Counted from the first letter of the stretch, positions 20,040 to 31,640 are shown. The stretch is 64,000 nucleotides of DNA from Prorocentrum cordatum (GCA_963575745.1 CAUYUJ010020153.1:1-64000); one strand, 5' to 3'. The notes: generated from the sequence alone by a model not told the origin. A program made the numbers and translations.

Positions 20040-20940
20040 GTGGAAGCAGTCGTGGCGGGTGCCCAGGGAATCGTGCAAGAGCTTTGCGGCCGGCTCCAGC
20101 TTGTCCTCCCGCCCCCTCTCCGCCGTTCCCCTCCCTCGTCTCCTCTGCAGTCGATCAGATGTCCTACTGGTCTTCTCATTCTTGAGCCCTCGTATCCCGA
20201 AAGTCCCTGCTTGCCCACCTCCCCCTGGCTCCCCCATATCTCCCCCCCCATCCACCTCCTACTATTCCTCCCCCTCTGTTTGGGCGACGTTGTCATCACT
20301 GCCCTCGCCACTCGCAGCCCGATCACCACGCCCATTGCACATGGACCCCCCATCCCCTTCCTCGATGTCGTAGACGTTGCAAGCCTTCCAGTCCCAGCCA
20401 GCTTCGCGGGCAGCGCGTTCGGCGGCTCCGATGCCTCCCCGATCGCGCGTGGAGGGAGCGGCAGAGAGTGAGCGACAGGGAGACGACAGCCGAGCGAGGG
20501 GCTGAGAAGGGGAAGCACTAGCGAGAGGGAGCGACAACCTCCCAGGCCCTGGACTGCCTCCAGCGGCTGCCCCCCGAATCCGACCCACAGCCCCTGCACG
20601 GCCCCTCCTGCGCAGAGCAGCGTCACCAGCTGCTGGCCTCGAGGGCGGCCGTGGTCAGGGCAGATTGATTGCCGCACCCACAAAGGGTCATCATAGCAAT
20701 ACTGGGCCTGCCCAGCCATCCCTTGAGGAGGCCGATCGCGAAGGGGGCCCGGGCACGCCGCTGGGGAACACCGCAGCCCTGGAAGAGCCCTTGAGGCAAA
20801 ATGCATCGGAGCCCGTCGGAGCACTGGACGGGCGACGACGACTCGGGGGCCCAAGTCTCTGGGCAGGTCCAAGTCCATCTAAGGCAATTGTGGGAAGGGT
20901 AACACATATTGCAAAGCCCCCCCACCCACTGCAGCATCTA
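20040..20940 (-). pseudogene. Probable reverse transcriptase remnant (YxDD block)
   Basis: Minus-strand frames contain GQAQYCYDDPLWVRQS near 20680-20720. It resembles the RT motif C form 'YVDDP' seen in LTR- or DIRS-type elements and is followed by LVTLLCAGGAVQGLWVGFGG, which fits the helix after it. Upstream in another frame, RCILPQGLFQGCGVPQRR may be motif B. Downstream pieces AAREAGWDWKACNVYDIEEG (about 20360-20420) and DKLEPAAKLLHDSLGTRHDC (about 20060-20130) look like coding remnants or exons. The frames do not join. The assignment rests mainly on one motif. Confidence 0.4.
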
Positions 20941-21371
20941 ACCAACTCCCTGGGAGCACAGGGGTCACATACCAGATACGGCGAGCGCTAAAGGGCACAG
21001 GGGTCAGATGCAAGAAGCTATGAACGCTCAAGGGCACAGAGGTCTCAGGCAAGGACATATGAGTACAACCCGACTGGCCAGCCCTTCGCCTGCCGCTGAC
21101 CTCGCCAAGCTACCGTGCCACCGTCGGCCCCCATCGGCCAGGTGGGGCGTTCTCGGGGAGGCGGAGACAACTAGTTCGTCTGCGTGTGGTATTGTGTTTG
21201 CGCGTGTTCTCCTTCCCCCCGAAGCCAGCCTGTGCGTGCGGTTTTTTGCTTGCCTGTGCATTTTCTGAATGTTCGTTCGAGGATTCGGGCCTCGGGGCCG
21301 TCAAAAAAAACAAAAACAACAAACAAAAAAAAAAAACGCGTTGCGACCTCGCGATTTCCTTTCCGCCCCCC

Positions 21372-21620
21372 CACTGAACCCCCGCCCCCTCCCGCCCCCC
21401 TCCCGCCCCCCTCCCGCCCCCCTCCCGCCCCCCTCCCGCCCCCCTCCCGCCCCCCTCCGCCCCCCTCCGCCCCCACTCCCGCCCCCCTCCCCGCCCCCCT
21501 CCCGCCCCCTCCCGCCCCCCTCCCGCCCCCCTCCCGCCCGCCCCCCTCCCGCCCCCCTCCCGCCCCCCTCCCGCCCCCCTCCGCCCCCCTCCCGCCCCCT
21601 CCCGCCCCCCTCCAGCCCCG
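21372..21620. repeat. CCCGCCCCCCT minisatellite, G4-prone on the minus strand
   Basis: About 22 units of 10-11 bp (cccgccccc and ct), nearly without A. The minus strand therefore carries continuous runs of four to six G separated by one to four bases. Tracts of A are nearby at 21302-21336. Confidence 0.9.
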
Positions 21621-21746
21621 GCTCCAGCAACCGCTGCCTTGTCGCTCGCGTTTCGTCGACCAGTGGGCCGGGACTTTGTGCGTTGTGGTGGTTTGAAGTC
21701 GTTTTCGCTGATGTTTTGCGCTGTGGTCGCAAGTCTGTGGCGCGGT

Positions 21747-22902
21747 TCAGTCATGGCGTGCTTGGCGCGTGGTGGTGCGCGTGAACGATGCGAAATTACT
21801 GGCTGACAAAAGTGAGCACATCAGAATATAAACCGATGGCCCGAATAAAACGCACCGAATGGATGAACCTGGCGCCCACCTGGCTTGGAGCGACGTCACG
21901 CTTCGACAATCACCAACGCAAGACACATTCTGAGGGCCGTGGGCTGGGGAGAGCAAGCACAACGGCAACGAGAAGGCTGAGTCCGAGAACCTGAGAAGGA
22001 TAACAGTTAGAGAACATGGACCCCAGCATGTGGACCCGCACACAGCGCACCGCACTGGGCATGCCAGTGCACATGGGCCTCACAGGAAGGATCCCAGAGT
22101 GCAAGCAAAGTCTGGGGCAAGAAGGAGCGACGAACGCACCTCCCGCGCGCCCCTCGGAGCGCGCCCCCAAGATGCATGGGGCGAGTTCTGCGTGGCGGAT
22201 TACATTCCCGAGGCCCCCAGAGCCCCACTGAGGCAAAAGCTGCTCGAGGGCCAGGGCGCGATTCGAGGGCATGCGTGAGGTGAGGTCCCCGCTCCTCCTC
22301 CTCTTCCTCCTCCTCCTCATCCCTGCCTCCACCTCTCCCATCCTTCCTCCGCCGCGGCGGGCCAGGGCAAGCCCCTTTTGCCTCTCCGCCGCTCGCGACG
22401 ATCAGGAATGCTCGCCCTGGGCGACCTCCGCCATGGCCTCCGCGAGCTCGTCAGCACCAGGCCTGACGCGGCAGCGACACGGGGGGGCAGAGACGGAGCG
22501 GCGGAGCAGAGTTGCGAGCGAAGAGTGGGGGCCAAAGACAGAAGGTCGGTGGAGATGGGGCTGGTTAGGCAGGGTTGTCGGGACGCTGTGCAGTGCGATG
22601 CGCATGGGGCTGAAAGAAAACTGTTCCTCTCCTCCCTATCCTCCTGCTGCTCACCCATCCCCTCTCTCCTACACCGCCCTCCTCGTCGCAGCTCGCGCCC
22701 CCTCCTCCCCCTAGTTGCCACAGCGGACGCAGCGCGGCGGAAGCCGAAGAGCAGCCGCCCACCCATTGTCACTGATCAGGATCATCAGACCAGGAGCTGA
22801 CAGGGGGAGCGACGACAGGGTCGAACGATTCTTGGCAGAGCGAACCAGCAGCACGTCGAAAGAATGCAGCGGCGCCGAGAGCTGACCGACCCGTCTACAC
22901 AA
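21747..22902 (-). other. Possible exon remnants, unassigned
   Basis: Minus-strand open stretches at 21910-22260 (for example GSGGLGNVIRHAELAPCILG) and 22711-22902 (QLSAPLHSFDVLLVRSAKNR) have mixed, protein-like composition. They share no frame or recognisable domain. They could be exons of a gene or noise in GC-rich sequence. Confidence 0.25.
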
Positions 22903-23012
22903 TATTAGAGCCTAAGTGCAACTAACCTCATTCGGCGCTCATCGCGCGCCGTGGCACGCAGCCCACATCAGAAGCTCTCAGCCTCTGTGATCGCACCGCC
23001 GTATGGAACTAT

Positions 23013-23185
23013 TTCTGGGAGAAGTCCAAATGCTCGCAATCCGAGACCTCCGCGGATTCGTCATCCTCGTGAATGGTCCAACCGGGCAGGGACAGCGGCG
23101 ACGTCGCCGGCTTGGGCTCGGCGCGGCGGACCAGGTGGCTCGGCGAGCGGAGACGCGAGATGCCCTCTACTTGCCACGGCGCCAG
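23013..23185 (-). CDS. Likely terminal exon of the 23-33 kb gene
   Basis: One frame reads WQVEGISRLRSPSHLVRRAE, PATSPLSLPGWTIHEDDESA and EVSDCEHLDFSQK, then a TAG stop at about 23013. The acidic end and varied composition look coding. It is the last such block before the strand loses coding character. Its link to upstream exons is inferred from strand and spacing. Confidence 0.4.
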
Positions 23186-23639
23186 CGGGGGGCACCTCGG
23201 GACTGAAAGCCATCACTGCCATCCAACGTCTTTTCATCATTATCCTCGCAACTGCCCTCATCCTTCTTATCCTCCTCCTTAGCCTCATCATCCCCCATTA
23301 TCCCCTTTTATACTTGCACCCCCCCTTTGCTCATGACCCTCAGCATTGCCCCTATCCTCGTTGTCGTGCCGACCCTCATCCTCCGAGGCCCCTTATCCAT
23401 GCGCACCCCTCTCCCCCTCATCCTCGTCGTTGCCGCGATCGCAATCATTGCCGCATCCTCGTCGGCATCAGGGCCCCAAGGGCCTCATGGGCCTCCTCCT
23501 CAAGGGCCTCCTCCTCCGTGACTACCTCATCCAAGCCTCTCGCTCATCCTCGTCGCTCCTCCCGCTGGCGCCCAGTGGAGGAGGGTTGAGGCATTGGCTC
23601 CAATGCTCAGGGGGATACAGAGACACTGGGGGGCAACAT

Positions 23640-23790
23640 AGACATACCCGAGGTGATTTGGACGACGAAGTCGAGGACCTGCTGTTGGTGATCTTCGGGC
23701 GCTTCGAGTCGCTCTGGGGCGAGGCGCTGGCCGCGCGCCACTGCTTCTCTGTCGATGCCTATGCGTATGCAGGGAGGGTGTCGGCGAAAC
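23640..23790 (-). CDS. Small Ser-rich exon candidate
   Basis: A frame reads STEKQWRAASASPQSDSKRP and KITNSRSSTSSSKSPRV, resembling a disordered, phosphorylatable linker. It sits between the SPKTP-rich exon and the last exon on the same strand. Borders uncertain. Confidence 0.3.
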
Positions 23791-23929
23791 CTGTGGCCTC
23801 TCAGAGTTGCCGTGGGACCCCTCCTTCCCCCATTCGACCCCTGTCGCCCAAAGAGCTCCAGACCGCCAGACCCACGGTAACCCCGATGGCCTCAGAAATC
23901 GCAGACACAGTCCCATTATACACCCTCGT

Positions 23930-24575
23930 GCCGAGAGCTCCATATCGAGAGCCATCTGCGAGTCGGTCTGCGGCTGGCTGTCGCCGTTCAGGTCCTGCCC
24001 GTAGCACGTGAGAAGCGACTCCTGAGAATCGCCCGGCATGGCAGAAGGCTTGCCACCTTCGGAAACGTGCTCGGGGGCGCGGGGCGCGGAAACGTGCTCG
24101 GGGGTGCGGGGCGCGATGACGGCGTGGTTGCCAGCTGCAGCGCTGCTTGCGCCAGCGAACTCGTCGGGGGTCTTCGGGATGAAACCAGCTGCCGAGCTGC
24201 TTGCGCCAGTGGCCTCGGTGGGGGTCTTCGGGCTGATACCTTTGGGCGTCGACGGCTCGACAGTCTGGGGCTCCCCCGTCGGCGTTGGCGGCAGTGGCGT
24301 CACCTTCGAGCCGAGACTCTCACGTTGGCCCAGCGGCGGATCTTCTGAATCCGAGATGTCTGGGAAGGAGGAATCAGCATGCTTGCCCGCGGCTGTCAAG
24401 GTGTCGTCGGTCCAGACCTTGCTATCGTCGCTCGGGGCGTTGCTGTCGAAGGGCAGGATCGGCTCGGGCATGTCCTCGGCCTGGGGAGCCAGCGTGGCAT
24501 CGAGCATCATCGCTGAGGCCGAGGTCCCAAAAGCGTAACGAAGCGCGAGGCCCTGCAACTTGGAACGAACAATCC
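23930..24575 (-). CDS. Exon with repeated PKTP motifs, disordered
   Basis: Over 200 codons in one frame, about 24575 to 23930. It starts LQGLALRYAFGTSASAMMLD and goes on to an acidic, Ser/Pro/Thr-rich region with near repeats ISPKTPTEATGASSSAAG, FIPKTPDEFAGASSAAAG and APRTPEHVS/APRAPEHVS. It ends with DSQESLLTCYGQDLNGDSQP. TP dipeptides in this spacing are typical proline-directed kinase sites. No fold recognised. Purine-rich tandem repeats (24590-24720) precede it as intron. Confidence 0.5.
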
Positions 24576-25284
24576 AGGCAGGAGGCTGGGCAGGGAGGTG
24601 GGCCGGGAGGGGGGGGGGGCAGGCAGGCAGAGGAAAGGGAGGGAGGAGGGAGGAGGAGGGGGAGGGGGCTGCAGGCAGGCAGAGGGAAGGGGGGGAGGAG
24701 GGAGGCAGAAATCCGCACGCAGACTTCTGCCTCCCATAAGAAGGTAACGGCAAGCGAAGGGAGGGGTCGGAGGTCGGGAGTGAGGGAACAAGGTTTGCCT
24801 CGATCCAAGCTGAGGGTTCGCGACGGAAGGCTCGGGCCCTGGCCCCGCAAGCAGCTCCTGACCAGAGGAACAGCTGCGGCTCGGGGAAAGGTCACTGGTC
24901 CGAGGAAATGGAGGAAGAAGAGAGGGGAGTGGAGGAGGGAGATCAGGATGGGAAGGGGGAGATCAGGAGAGGGGGGCGGAGGAGGGATATCATAACAGGA
25001 GAGGGGATTGCGGAGGAACGGCGCGCGAGGCTTCCGCGCTGAGTTTGCGCGTGCGCCTCTGACTGCCCTGCGTGCCCTGTGGCGCCCTCCTCCTCTTCTG
25101 CCTCCTCCTCCTCTTCACCCTCCTATTCCTCCTCCTCTTCCCCCTCCTCCCCCTCCTCTCCCTCTTCCTCCTCGTCCTCCCCCATCCTCCTTCCAAGCCT
25201 CCTCCTCCTCCTCCACCTCCTCCTCCTTCCCCCGATGCTACCCTAGCAGCAGGCCCTCCCCCTGAGAGTCCTTGGAAGATTCCA

Positions 25285-25470
25285 CCCACTTCCCTTGTTC
25301 ACTCAAGCCCCCTGGCAAGCTTGCGCGATGCCTGTGCAGCATGTGGGCGTGCTTGTCCGCGCACCTGTCCGCCGCCTTGTCCCACGCCACCAGCCAGGCA
25401 ATGCAGGCGGCGTAGCTCTCGTGCTGGTTCACCTGGGTGTACTTGTTGCAGGACCCATGCCTGGGGCCCG
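25285..25470 (-). CDS. Exon candidate, His/Ala-rich helix
   Basis: A frame reads GSCNKYTQVNQHESYAACIA, WLVAWDKAADRCADKHAHML and HRHRASLPGG. It looks like a small helical segment with Cys and His. It is flanked by CCT/GGA intron-like tracts on both sides. Confidence 0.4.
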
Positions 25471-25699
25471 GGCGCAGGGAGGGGGGGGAGGGGATGGAGG
25501 GGGGAGGACGAAGAGGAGAGGGGAGGGAGAGGGGGAGGGGGGGCCCCCATGCCCCCAGCGAGCGCAGCAGCGGCAGGATGGAAAGTAGGTGGGGGGACGA
25601 GGTGAAGGAGGGAGGAAGAGGATGGGGAAGAGGAGAAGGGATGAAGAGGACGTGGAGGAGGGGGAGGAGAGGAGAGGAAGAGAGAAGGGAGGAGGAGCT

Positions 25700-25910
25700 T
25701 TCTGGCTCTCCTGGAGCATCCTCGGTCGTGGCCATAGCTGAATCCGCCCCGACATCTGATTTCGGGCCCTGATGTTGTACTAGAACACAGAGGTGGGGAG
25801 TCAAGCAAGCGTAGATGGCAAGTAAGAAGCGGCCGCCTGCGAGGATGGTCAGCATCTGGAGGTCCACGGCAACTGCATGATATCCAAGCTCGCTGGTTGC
25901 CTGCAGGACG
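25700..25910 (-). CDS. Exon candidate with hydrophobic core
   Basis: The frame reads QATSELGYHAVAVDLQMLTI, LAGGRFLLAIYACLTPHLCV and GPKSDVGADSAMATTEDAPG. The hydrophobic part could be buried or a membrane segment. It may be two small exons. Same strand as neighbours. Confidence 0.35.
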
Positions 25911-26264
25911 CGCGGAGGGACGCGGGCAGCGGTAGCGCGAGAAGAGTTGGGGAATGAATGGGCAGGGGGCGGAGATGGGCGCAGTAGAGGGGGGAGACTG
26001 GCGAACCACTGGGCCGTTGGGATGTGTGAGATGGAGGAATTGCGAACAGGTCGCCCTCTGGAGCGCGAGCGAGCCCCCCCCCCCGCGTGCGAACGAGTTG
26101 CCCGAATATGCAGGGGGGAGGCGCGGGCCAGAACGGGGGCGAAGCGGGCGAGGGAGGAAGCTAAGGGGGGGGGGCTTGAGGAACTTGGATGGGGTCGGCG
26201 AAGGAGAGGATGGCGAGGGAGGAGGAAGACAAGGAGCACCAAGAAAAGCAAAGCATCAAAAAAC

Positions 26265-27176
26265 AGGTCCGCTGGCGTGGCTGCAGTTGTCGAAATGGAC
26301 CTTCCGACACGTGACTCTCATGGCGAAACCCTTATGGAAAACGTCTGGTATATCTTCGAGAGGGCCACGCAGTACTTCCATTGACGGCAGATGTGGAGGG
26401 CCTCCATGGCCCTCGAGCCCCCCTTCCCCCTCGTCGTGGGAATCGCCCCCAGCGGGAGGCAGGGCGAGCAACACCTCATCGGGGTCCTCTGCAAGTCCAT
26501 CCTCTAGGGCAAGAGGCGGCGCATCCAGATACTTCAGGCCCAATGCCAGAATCTTTATAAAATCCATGTGCCTCAACTCATGGAAACGAGGGTGGGCGTG
26601 CAATATATCGAGGCCGCCGTCTTTCAACTCTACCAAGCACCTATAATAACCTGATGACCGACCCGACAAGATACAGGGGGCCCCGCGGTCCCTCACGAGG
26701 TCTTCACTCAGCAAAGCAACATAGTAAGATACTGGGTTCGCTTGAACGTCGCAATCGAAAAGGCGCTGGCCGAAACGATGGTCATCGAGGATATTGGGCT
26801 GCGCCCTCCAACCGCGGGCAGCAAGGCGGAGACATAGCTCAAGTTTGGAGGTGGCATGGCCAATCTCGGCGCATGCAGCAATTGCAGTTCGGGGGGCCCC
26901 AACAGCGCAGGAGTGCGCGCAATATAAGCTGGACGGGTTAACCTGCAACTCAGGCTCGAGGAATTGCTCCTCGTAGGTCGTAACGACGACCCCGGCATCT
27001 TCCAAGAACGGGATTACAGACATCTTCAGGCCGGCCATAGTGAGATCATACCAACCAATGGCCAGGGGCGACCCGACCCAGGCCCCGCGGGTAACAAGAT
27101 GATCGACCAAGGCAACAGCATCGTTCACAGTAACGGCAGAGTCTGAACCATCCATGCCGAGACCACCAATGTCCTT
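26265..27176 (-). CDS. Large exon of unassigned 23-33 kb gene
   Basis: About 300 codons without a stop. A pyrimidine tract and CTTAAG acceptor precede GGLGMDGSDSAVTVNDAVAL. Later segments include IGWYDLTMAGLKMSVIPFLE, YCAHSCAVGAPRTAIAACAE, SYYVALLSEDLVRDRGAPCI and HPRFHELRHMDFIKILALGL. It has the composition of a globular protein. No catalytic motif or family recognised. The CDS shows no internal break, so it is either young or under constraint. Confidence 0.55.
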
Positions 27177-27309
27177 AAGCAAATGGGGAAAGGGTGACGA
27201 GGGAGAGCGTGCAGGGGGGGCACCCTTGGCAACTCAAACTAGCGACCTCCTATTCATCATGTCCTGCTCCTGCCCCCGATCCCCCTCCCTCCCCTGCCCC
27301 CTTATCATC

Positions 27310-27838
27310 TAAATCCTGGGTCGAATAAGAGATGCTGGCGAGGGCGTCCGAGATCCTGGACAAAACGGCGCTGGGCAGACTGTACACGAGGCTCCTGTCA
27401 TTCTGAGCGCCCCACTGCACGAGCATTCCAACCCGATGTGCGGCCGAGAAGATGTTGAAATTTATCACTTCAGGCTGGGGCACGGCCAATGACCGCACCG
27501 TGGGGCCCCCAATGCCAGCGGTGGCCTCCAGTCGAACGATACCGAAGTCACCCGTGGACCATGCTACGTGCGTAGGGCGCAACACTTTGCGCCTGTGGCG
27601 GTACGGGGACAACACTTTGAAAAACACGTGGGACTCCACCGCCTCAGCCACGTCAGCCGGGGTAACCACTGCCCTGCAAAGCGATTCGACGCACTCAACT
27701 AAGCCAACAGGAGCGGGCACAACCACACCTGCCCCCTCCACTCCACCAGTTTCGGGGGCCTCGGGCGCCTTGGCCAACTCGAACAACTCCTGCGCCACCC
27801 AAGCGATGACCACTGCAAGGGCGGCGGACAGAGAGAGC

Positions 27839-27840
<2 letters not shown>
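27310..27840 (-). CDS. Exon of unassigned gene
   Basis: The frame begins ALAVVIAWVAQELFELAKAP after a GA-repeat intron, has a Val/Pro/Gly linker, then VESHVFFKVLSPYRHRRKVL, GDFGIVRLEATAGIGGPTVR and SRISDALASISYSTQDLD. The end is probably at DLD with a GA-type donor (TAGAT|GATAAG). No family recognised. Confidence 0.5.
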
Positions 27841-27898
<58 letters not shown>

Positions 27899-28070
27899 CG
27901 GGTGAGTGAGTGAGTCAGCGGGTGAACGAATGAGCGAGCGGGGGAGTGAGAGAGAGAGAGAGGGAGGACGAGGGATATATATACATGCAAACTGAAAGAG
28001 AGAGGGCGAAGGAGGGAGAAGGAACGCGGGGGAAGCGAGAGAGAGAGAGAGAGAGTGAGATAAATACAGA
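27835..28070. repeat. GA dinucleotide arrays
   Basis: Three GA blocks (27840-27900, 27945-27965, 28035-28060) separated by 40-70 bp. On the minus strand they are CT and lie in the intron before the 27.3-27.8 kb exon. Confidence 0.9.
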
Positions 28071-28439
28071 AACCGCTCCTCCTCACATTTTCCTGCTCCT
28101 CCTGCTGTGCCCCCCCTGCTCACTTTCTCCTGCTCCTCCTTCTATTCCTGTCTGGTCGTCGGGGGCAGTCCTCAGAGTAAAGAGCGCTAATCGAGCAAAT
28201 AGACGGCGACCGATGCCGCGAACAGACGAGCGAGGGGGGCATCTCGGCACGCTCCGCCAGGCGAGGGAGATACTTGGCACGGGCAGGCGAGGGGGACATC
28301 TCGGCACGCTCCGCGACTGGTCCAGTCGCTCACTCCCTCGCTCCATGGGGGGTCGTCTTTGTTCGCCCCGCTCCCCCGCTGCCTTTGCGACTCCGTCCGA
28401 AGCTTTTGCTCCGCCTCCATCTCTCGACATATGATTATT

Positions 28440-28545
28440 CCTTCTCTCTCTCTCTCACTCTCTCTCTCTCACTCTCTCTCTCTCTCTCTCCCCTCTCCCT
28501 CTCTCTCTCTCTCTCTCTTTCCCCCCTCCATCTCTCCTTCTCCCC
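28440..28545. repeat. CT dinucleotide array
   Basis: CT units with small interruptions on the plus strand, just beyond the 3' side of the 28.6-30.0 kb exon. Probably intronic. Confidence 0.85.
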
Positions 28546-28629
28546 CCATGTATACCCACCTCTCCTCTACCTCCCCCGCCCGCCCCATCCTCCCCCCGAG
28601 CCGGCCCCGTGCGGGTGTCCCGAGGAACG

Positions 28630-30002
28630 CTCCATATGCGGGTGGAGTCGTTCGTGATAGATTTCAGCATTGCCATGATTGCTTGGGCCGTAGGATCCAA
28701 TATCGGTGCTTTGCATACAACCGCCTGCTCAACCTTGGCCCACCTCGTCTTGGCCGCGGCGGCAGACGACATCTGTCGGAACTGGCCGCGGACGTGGAAG
28801 AGGAAGATGAGTCCTTTCTTTTCTTGCTGGTCCATTTTTGCAATCTTCCATCTGTCTGCAGCTGGAAACATAGGCGCCAATATAGTTGCCTCCATATCCC
28901 TCTTGCGCCAATTCTTGACAGCAAACGCCCAGAATGACTCGTTCTTTAGCAGGGCGGCGTATTCATTCACCTTCAGCCTACAGCGTATTGTTTGCGGGGT
29001 GTGGTGTTTCATCTTGCGCTGAAGCGTGCCGATGTGAGCGTGCGTGCCCTCCACCCTCCGAGTATGTATAATCGCACACGCATACTGTTTGAGCTCCCAG
29101 GCGACCCGATCTGGGAGCGGGGCTTCGGGATCCTGCGCAAACAATGTCAAGTCTGCCCTAAGAGGGTTGTCCTCACCAACAGCCAGGAACACAGATACGC
29201 GGTGTAAGGATTGCTGCCGCCCCCCCAGAACAGCGTCATCTACCTCTTGCAGGCATTCTCGAACTGCGGCCTTGCACTGAGCTCGGCTCCAAGTCCCCAG
29301 AACATCACCAAGAGCTGCCAAGAACTTAAATGGCGTGTAAGTTAGGTGCACGAACTTCAGCCTCCAGTTGTCGCAAATCGCAGTTTTCAGGGAGTCCTGC
29401 ACTTCCACCAAGCGAGCGCGCTGGGCCACTGGCGCGCGCGCGAGGTAATCAAGAAACTCTTTGTTCCTGGACGCGACTAGATTGTTGCATAACTTATCGA
29501 CGCCCCCGCAAACCAATTCCACCAAACGGCGACCTCTCCAAAAACAGTTATGAGAATCCTTTTTGAAATTAGCTAGCCTCTGCTTCCGAGTAAGAGTCCT
29601 GTTATCGAGAATGTGCTGGTGGCAATGGCACCCCTCGCACCATGTCCCCGAGACCCCCACGGCAGAGCAGATTGCCAGCAGAGAATACGTGAGGCCAAGA
29701 AGGAGCTCATAATTCAACGCCTCTGCCACCCTCTTCACCAAGCCCATGTCGATCTCTGATGCCTCGCCCACTCCCTCACAGAATTTCCTAACGCTGTAGT
29801 GGCTGAGCAAGAGGGGGAGGGTCTCGACGAGATACTTGCAGAACCGTTCCACATACTGCCATTTCCACTCGAAAGTGGCACCCTGCTTGCTCCCATCACC
29901 AATCGGATGGCCTGACGCGCCAGGCGGGAGGCAAGTGGCCTTGAAGCGGCGCACGACGTCGCGCCTCCCGAAGAACGTCGACAGCGCCTGGGCACCCATC
30001 AT
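28630..30002 (-). CDS. Largest exon (about 450 aa) of unassigned gene
   Basis: From MMGAQALSTFFGRRD (ATG at 30002) the frame stays open for over 450 codons. Features are a Trp-rich block FEWKWQYVERFCKYLVETLP, a Cys/His cluster WCEGCHCHQHIL (about residue 150), basic helices FKKDSHNCFWRGRRLVELVC, and near residue 330 RRVEGTHAHIGTLQRKMKHH. V-E-x-x-H-A followed by basic residues looks like a conserved functional block, perhaps of a transposase-like or retroelement-derived protein, which I cannot confirm. GAQALSTFFG (29967-29996) resembles motifs in two other genes of the window. The ATG may be a true start, making exons upstream a separate gene. Confidence 0.6.
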
Positions 30003-30339
30003 ATGGGGGGCGGTCGAGCGGGCCCGGCCGCGCACGTGGAGAGAGGGGAGAAGGAGGATACGGGGAGGAGAAGAAGAATAGAGATAGGAGAAGGAAGAGA
30101 AGGAGGATAATCTCAGAGGATAGGGGGAGGGTCGGTCGCCGTCGTCCACCTCCCCCCGCTCGCACTGAGGGTCGCAGCGCGGACTTTTCGCCCCCCCCCC
30201 CCCTCAGGGTTTTCACAGCTGTTTAAACTAATTCGACGTCGTCTTAACTAGAGGTTCAAGCTCGAACGGGCCCTGCAGGCCATCTCTGCGACCAGGTAGG
30301 GGGTGGGGCCACTTGTGAAAATGATTCCCCCTCCCTCCT

Positions 30340-30720
30340 CCTACTTGCCTACTCCCACTGCCCCTCCTCATCCATTTGATGGCCAGCGCCCAGGCTACGC
30401 CAGTGATGACCCCACCTCTGTTTGCGCCCTGGGGCCCACCAGCCTTGTAGTGCAACCCGAGCTGTTTCCATTCTGGGAGCCTCTCAGTAGCCTCTTCCAG
30501 AGGATTGTAGAGCACATGATAAGCATCAGGCAAGCGCAATGCAAGCGGAAGAAAGTATCCGTCCGACGCAGCGGGGGCCGTCATTTCCAAGTTGCCAGCT
30601 ATAATATCATCCAGTATGCGGCACACGTCCCCAGAGTATTGGTGCAACAGCAGCGGCGCGTCGCCGACCTCTGAGTCAACCCCCTGATCCGTGGTCCAAG
30701 TCCTGACTTGATACCGCGCC
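30340..30720 (-). CDS. Exon of unassigned gene
   Basis: The frame reads APLLLHQYSGDVCRILDDII, NLEMTAPAASDGYFLPLALR, YHVLYNPLEEATERLPEWKQ and GLHYKAGGPQG. Composition is that of a globular protein. It lies upstream of the 28.6-30.0 kb exon on the same strand, with an ordinary intron between. No family recognised. Confidence 0.5.
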
Positions 30721-31089
30721 TGCCCGCCCCCCCCAGAGGGCCACCGCGCACGAAAGTGACGAGGGGGGGGAACTGTGTAAGAGAAAGTGGTGGGGCGCGG
30801 GCCTGGGGCTCGCATCGGCCGACGATATTAACCTCCGTCGCTGTCTATTTAATGATTCGTATGCGTGCGCATGCATGCGCAACTCTCGACATCGTAGATA
30901 CATAAATGTATGTATGCGACATGTGCGCACGTATATCCTTATATGTGTATGTATGTGTGTATTCGTCTACTCTACTCCTCCCGCTCTTATACAAAGTGCC
31001 GCCCTCCCCCGACCCCGATACCTCCTTCTGGCCTCCATCTATCATCCTCCTCTCCTCGCTCGCGCGACCCCCCTTGGCGATGCCTCATT

Positions 31090-31640
31090 GAAGCGAGACA
31101 CGGACCCAACCTCCAGCATCAACGCGTGTTGCGTATTTGCAGATTTATACAGCACACCTGCAGCCCCCTGCCCCAAAGTCGACAATGGTAAAGACCGACT
31201 CGAATGAACAGCATTACAATCCATTGACAACAGCTGAGAGCAAGATGAAGTATCAGGCCAAGCCAACCTATCTTCTAGGACTGGGTAAAAGTTGTAAGGT
31301 GGTTGCGGTGATGAATCCGCCTGCCAGTGGCGGCTGAACTTCGTCGATTTGAACTCTCTCTGATACAATATCTCAAGATAACCCAGCCTCAGCAACACCG
31401 AATGTCTCAAGCACTTTGGCATACAATTAGCCAGGCGAGCAGCCATAGCGTCCGACTCGGCCGCGGGCAAGACCATTCTGAAGCACAGCTCTGCAACCTC
31501 GTGCAACGACGTCCGCTGGGGGTCGTGCAATAATCTCGTCAATTGCCACGCCCGCAGAATAGTTTCTGGCTGGGAAGGGCGGTTCATTGCGAGGGGCCAG
31601 GGAGGCAGACACTGTAGTGACTCTGGAAACGAATACACGG
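31090..31640 (-). CDS. Exon of unassigned gene
   Basis: The frame carries PETILRAWQLTRLLHDPQRT, HEVAELCFRMVLPAAESDAM, ARLANCMPKCLRHSVLLRLG and LEDRLAWPDTSSCSQLLSMD. Helix-rich composition. The acceptor is after a pyrimidine tract near 31640. No family recognised. Confidence 0.5.
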
